15,399 nt of DNA from an uncultured Clostridia bacterium (lineage in GTDB: Bacteria > Bacillota > Clostridia > Saccharofermentanales > Saccharofermentanaceae), in NCBI GenBank assembly GCA_946545505.1, contig CAMNNN010000008.1, positions 1-15,399 on the forward strand, in the 5' to 3' direction. The notes beneath the pieces are model-generated. The model ran no database searches and was not told the origin of the DNA. It saw only the letters and a list, made by a program, of their open reading frames with translations. Of this stretch, positions 14,096 through 15,399 are shown in pieces (within the stretch, counting starts at the first letter, position 1; each line of letters begins with the position of its first letter). Position numbers and translations under genes: made by a program.

Positions 14096-15364
14096 TTAAC
14101 CCCATACGATCCAGAGATATACATAGCCTGCGAGCACCGCAGTAAGCGTGTAAGGAACACCGATCCTCATGAAGTCCTTGAAAGAGACTTCATATCCTTC
14201 TTTCTTAAGAAGTCCTGTCGCAGCGATATTGGCAGATGCGCCGATAGGCGTGATATTGCCTCCGAGTGTCGCTCCGGAAAGAAGTCCGAAGTACAGAAGA
14301 TAAGGCTCGACTCCGAGCGAAGCCGTAACAGCCGCGAGTACCGGAAGCATCGTAGCCACATAAGGAATATTATCGACAAATGCGGAGATGATTACCGACC
14401 CCCACACAATGATCGTATACAGAAGGAATAAGTTGTCTCCGCCGACCTTAACGATAAAGGCCGCGAAGTCATCGATAACGCCTACCTGTGTAAGACCTCC
14501 TATAACGATAAACAGACCGAGAAGAAGACCGAGTGTCTCGAAGTCCAGTTCGAATATCGCATCCTTGGCCTCTTTGATCCCCTTGTTCCTGGCAACCTCT
14601 ATAGCCATCGTGACCATCGCGAGGAACATACAGATGATGCCGTTGATTGCACTCGGTGTATCAGGAATAAACGAAGCAATTATAAGTGCGAGCACCATTA
14701 TAAGCAGCATCCATGTCGGAACATAATCGCTGACCTTGGTGCGGTCTGAAGATGATACCGGATTCCTGTCCTTACGGAAGAGGATCATCATGATAGGCAC
14801 CGTCGCGAGAGCTCCTATCTCGACTGCGAAGAAGATTCCGGGCCTTCCTTCCATCCAGAAGAACTCCATGAAGTTCATGTCCGCATAAGCCGCGAGCATG
14901 ATAGATGTCGTGTCTCCTACGAGTGTCGCGGCCCCCTGAAGATTGGACGATACCGCGATAGACAGTATCATTCCCACAGGATTCATCTTAAGCTTCTTGC
15001 ACACTGCAAGCCCCACGGGAGCTACCATCAGCACGGTGGCGACGTTATCGATAAAGGCACTTATAAGCCCTGCGAAAAGCGACATCAGTATCGTTACCCA
15101 CATCGCGTTCTTGGACTTGTTAAGTATCATGTCCGCCAGAAGGTTCGGCATCAGGGATTCAATGAAGTAATAGACGATGATCATGGTTCCCGAGATCATC
15201 ATGAGAACATTCCAGTTGATCGTGAACGGGAGTTCTTTGAACGGAACTACGCCCAGGCACACGAATATGGCGGCTACCGCCAAAGCGATAACCGGACGGA
15301 ACTTCGGCTTCGCTATCATGCCTATATACATGATTACGAACAGAATGAGAGCTACTGTCTTCAC
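14096..15364 (-). CDS. ArsB/NhaD/SLC13-type permease, GTG start
   Basis: Ion-transporter-superfamily permease of the inner membrane; relatives move arsenite, sodium/protons, citrate or other anions. The substrate cannot be told from sequence. The 422 residues contain about 10-12 hydrophobic segments. Two inverted-topology repeats each carry the same re-entrant motif, SAFIDNVATVLMVAPV (102-117) and SAFVDNIPYVATMLPV (327-342), the family's transport core; GGNITPIGASAN (368-379) follows the second and SSNLQGAATLVGD (139-151) the first. The start is GTG at 15364, supported by GGAGGT (15371-15376) at 6 nt distance; the first in-frame ATG (residue 12) would cut the first helix. It lies 24 nt upstream of the alternative cyclase start. 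No ars regulator is visible. Confidence 0.88.
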   Translation of the reverse strand: MKTVALILFVIMYIGMIAKPKFRPVIALAVAAIFVCLGVVPFKELPFTINWNVLMMISGTMIIVYYFIESLMPNLLADMILNKSKNAMWVTILMSLFAGLISAFIDNVATVLMVAPVGLAVCKKLKMNPVGMILSIAVSSNLQGAATLVGDTTSIMLAAYADMNFMEFFWMEGRPGIFFAVEIGALATVPIMMILFRKDRNPVSSSDRTKVSDYVPTWMLLIMVLALIIASFIPDTPSAINGIICMFLAMVTMAIEVARNKGIKEAKDAIFELDFETLGLLLGLFIVIGGLTQVGVIDDFAAFIVKVGGDNLFLLYTIIVWGSVIISAFVDNIPYVATMLPVLAAVTASLGVEPYLLYFGLLSGATLGGNITPIGASANIAATGLLKKEGYEVSFKDFMRIGVPYTLTAVLAGYVYLWIVWG

Positions 15365-15399
15365 GATACTACCTCCGCAACGATCCAGCGGTGACTTAT

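Noticed and set aside
14096..15364. Arsenite resistance (arsB) or sodium/proton antiporter (nhaD) name for the permease
   Set aside because: The superfamily fold is clear, but there is no ars operon context and no substrate-specific motif that I can read, so no symbol was given.

Overview
The window looks like a chromosomal segment from a Clostridia-type Firmicute. The evidence is a consensus sigma-A promoter, strong GGAGG-type ribosome binding sites, a Gram-positive style Jag/KhpB next to a short YidC, lipobox lipoproteins, and the conserved block rpmH-rnpA-yidD-yidC-jag-mnmE-mnmG-rsmG. I cannot name genus or family.

Positions 1-7063, all on the minus strand, hold that block. Transcription appears to start at a perfect TTGACA/17 bp/TATAAT promoter (7027-7055). 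It runs through rpmH, a hairpin-plus-T5 terminator or attenuator (6809-6831), then rnpA (TTG start), yidD (56 nt overlap with rnpA), yidC, jag (GTG start), mnmE, mnmG and rsmG, with very short gaps or overlaps. After rsmG comes an AT-rich spacer with an extended -10 promoter and a leader hairpin. It drives a separate gene whose first 80 residues are those of a type IIA topoisomerase A subunit, most likely gyrA, cut by the window edge. No dnaA or oriC is visible.

Positions 7075-8262 (minus) encode a membrane protein with an N-terminal double zinc ribbon, a low-complexity linker, a DUF4190-like membrane hairpin and an acidic C-terminal domain I do not recognise. It lies where many Firmicutes carry the dnaA side of the origin region.

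Positions 8415-11289 (plus) form a tight three-gene operon: a VTC/TTM-fold protein (polyphosphate-polymerase-like), a DUF4956 membrane protein, and a secreted lipoprotein with a Cthe_2159-type beta-helix and a Gly/Pro/Gln/Asp-rich tail. This is the most interesting accessory system here. A plausible reading is a cytosolic nucleotide-using enzyme, a membrane partner and a surface carbohydrate-binding protein acting together, but the product is unknown.

Positions 11290-14041 (minus) hold a second two-gene unit, a membrane diguanylate cyclase followed 10 nt later by an extracellular solute-binding lipoprotein, with no ABC permease in view. This resembles a ligand-sensing c-di-GMP module. Its last stop codon abuts the stop codon of the beta-helix gene, sharing the palindrome TGATCA. 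Upstream, 14096-15364 (minus, GTG start) is a complete ArsB/NhaD/SLC13-type permease. The window ends just before it.
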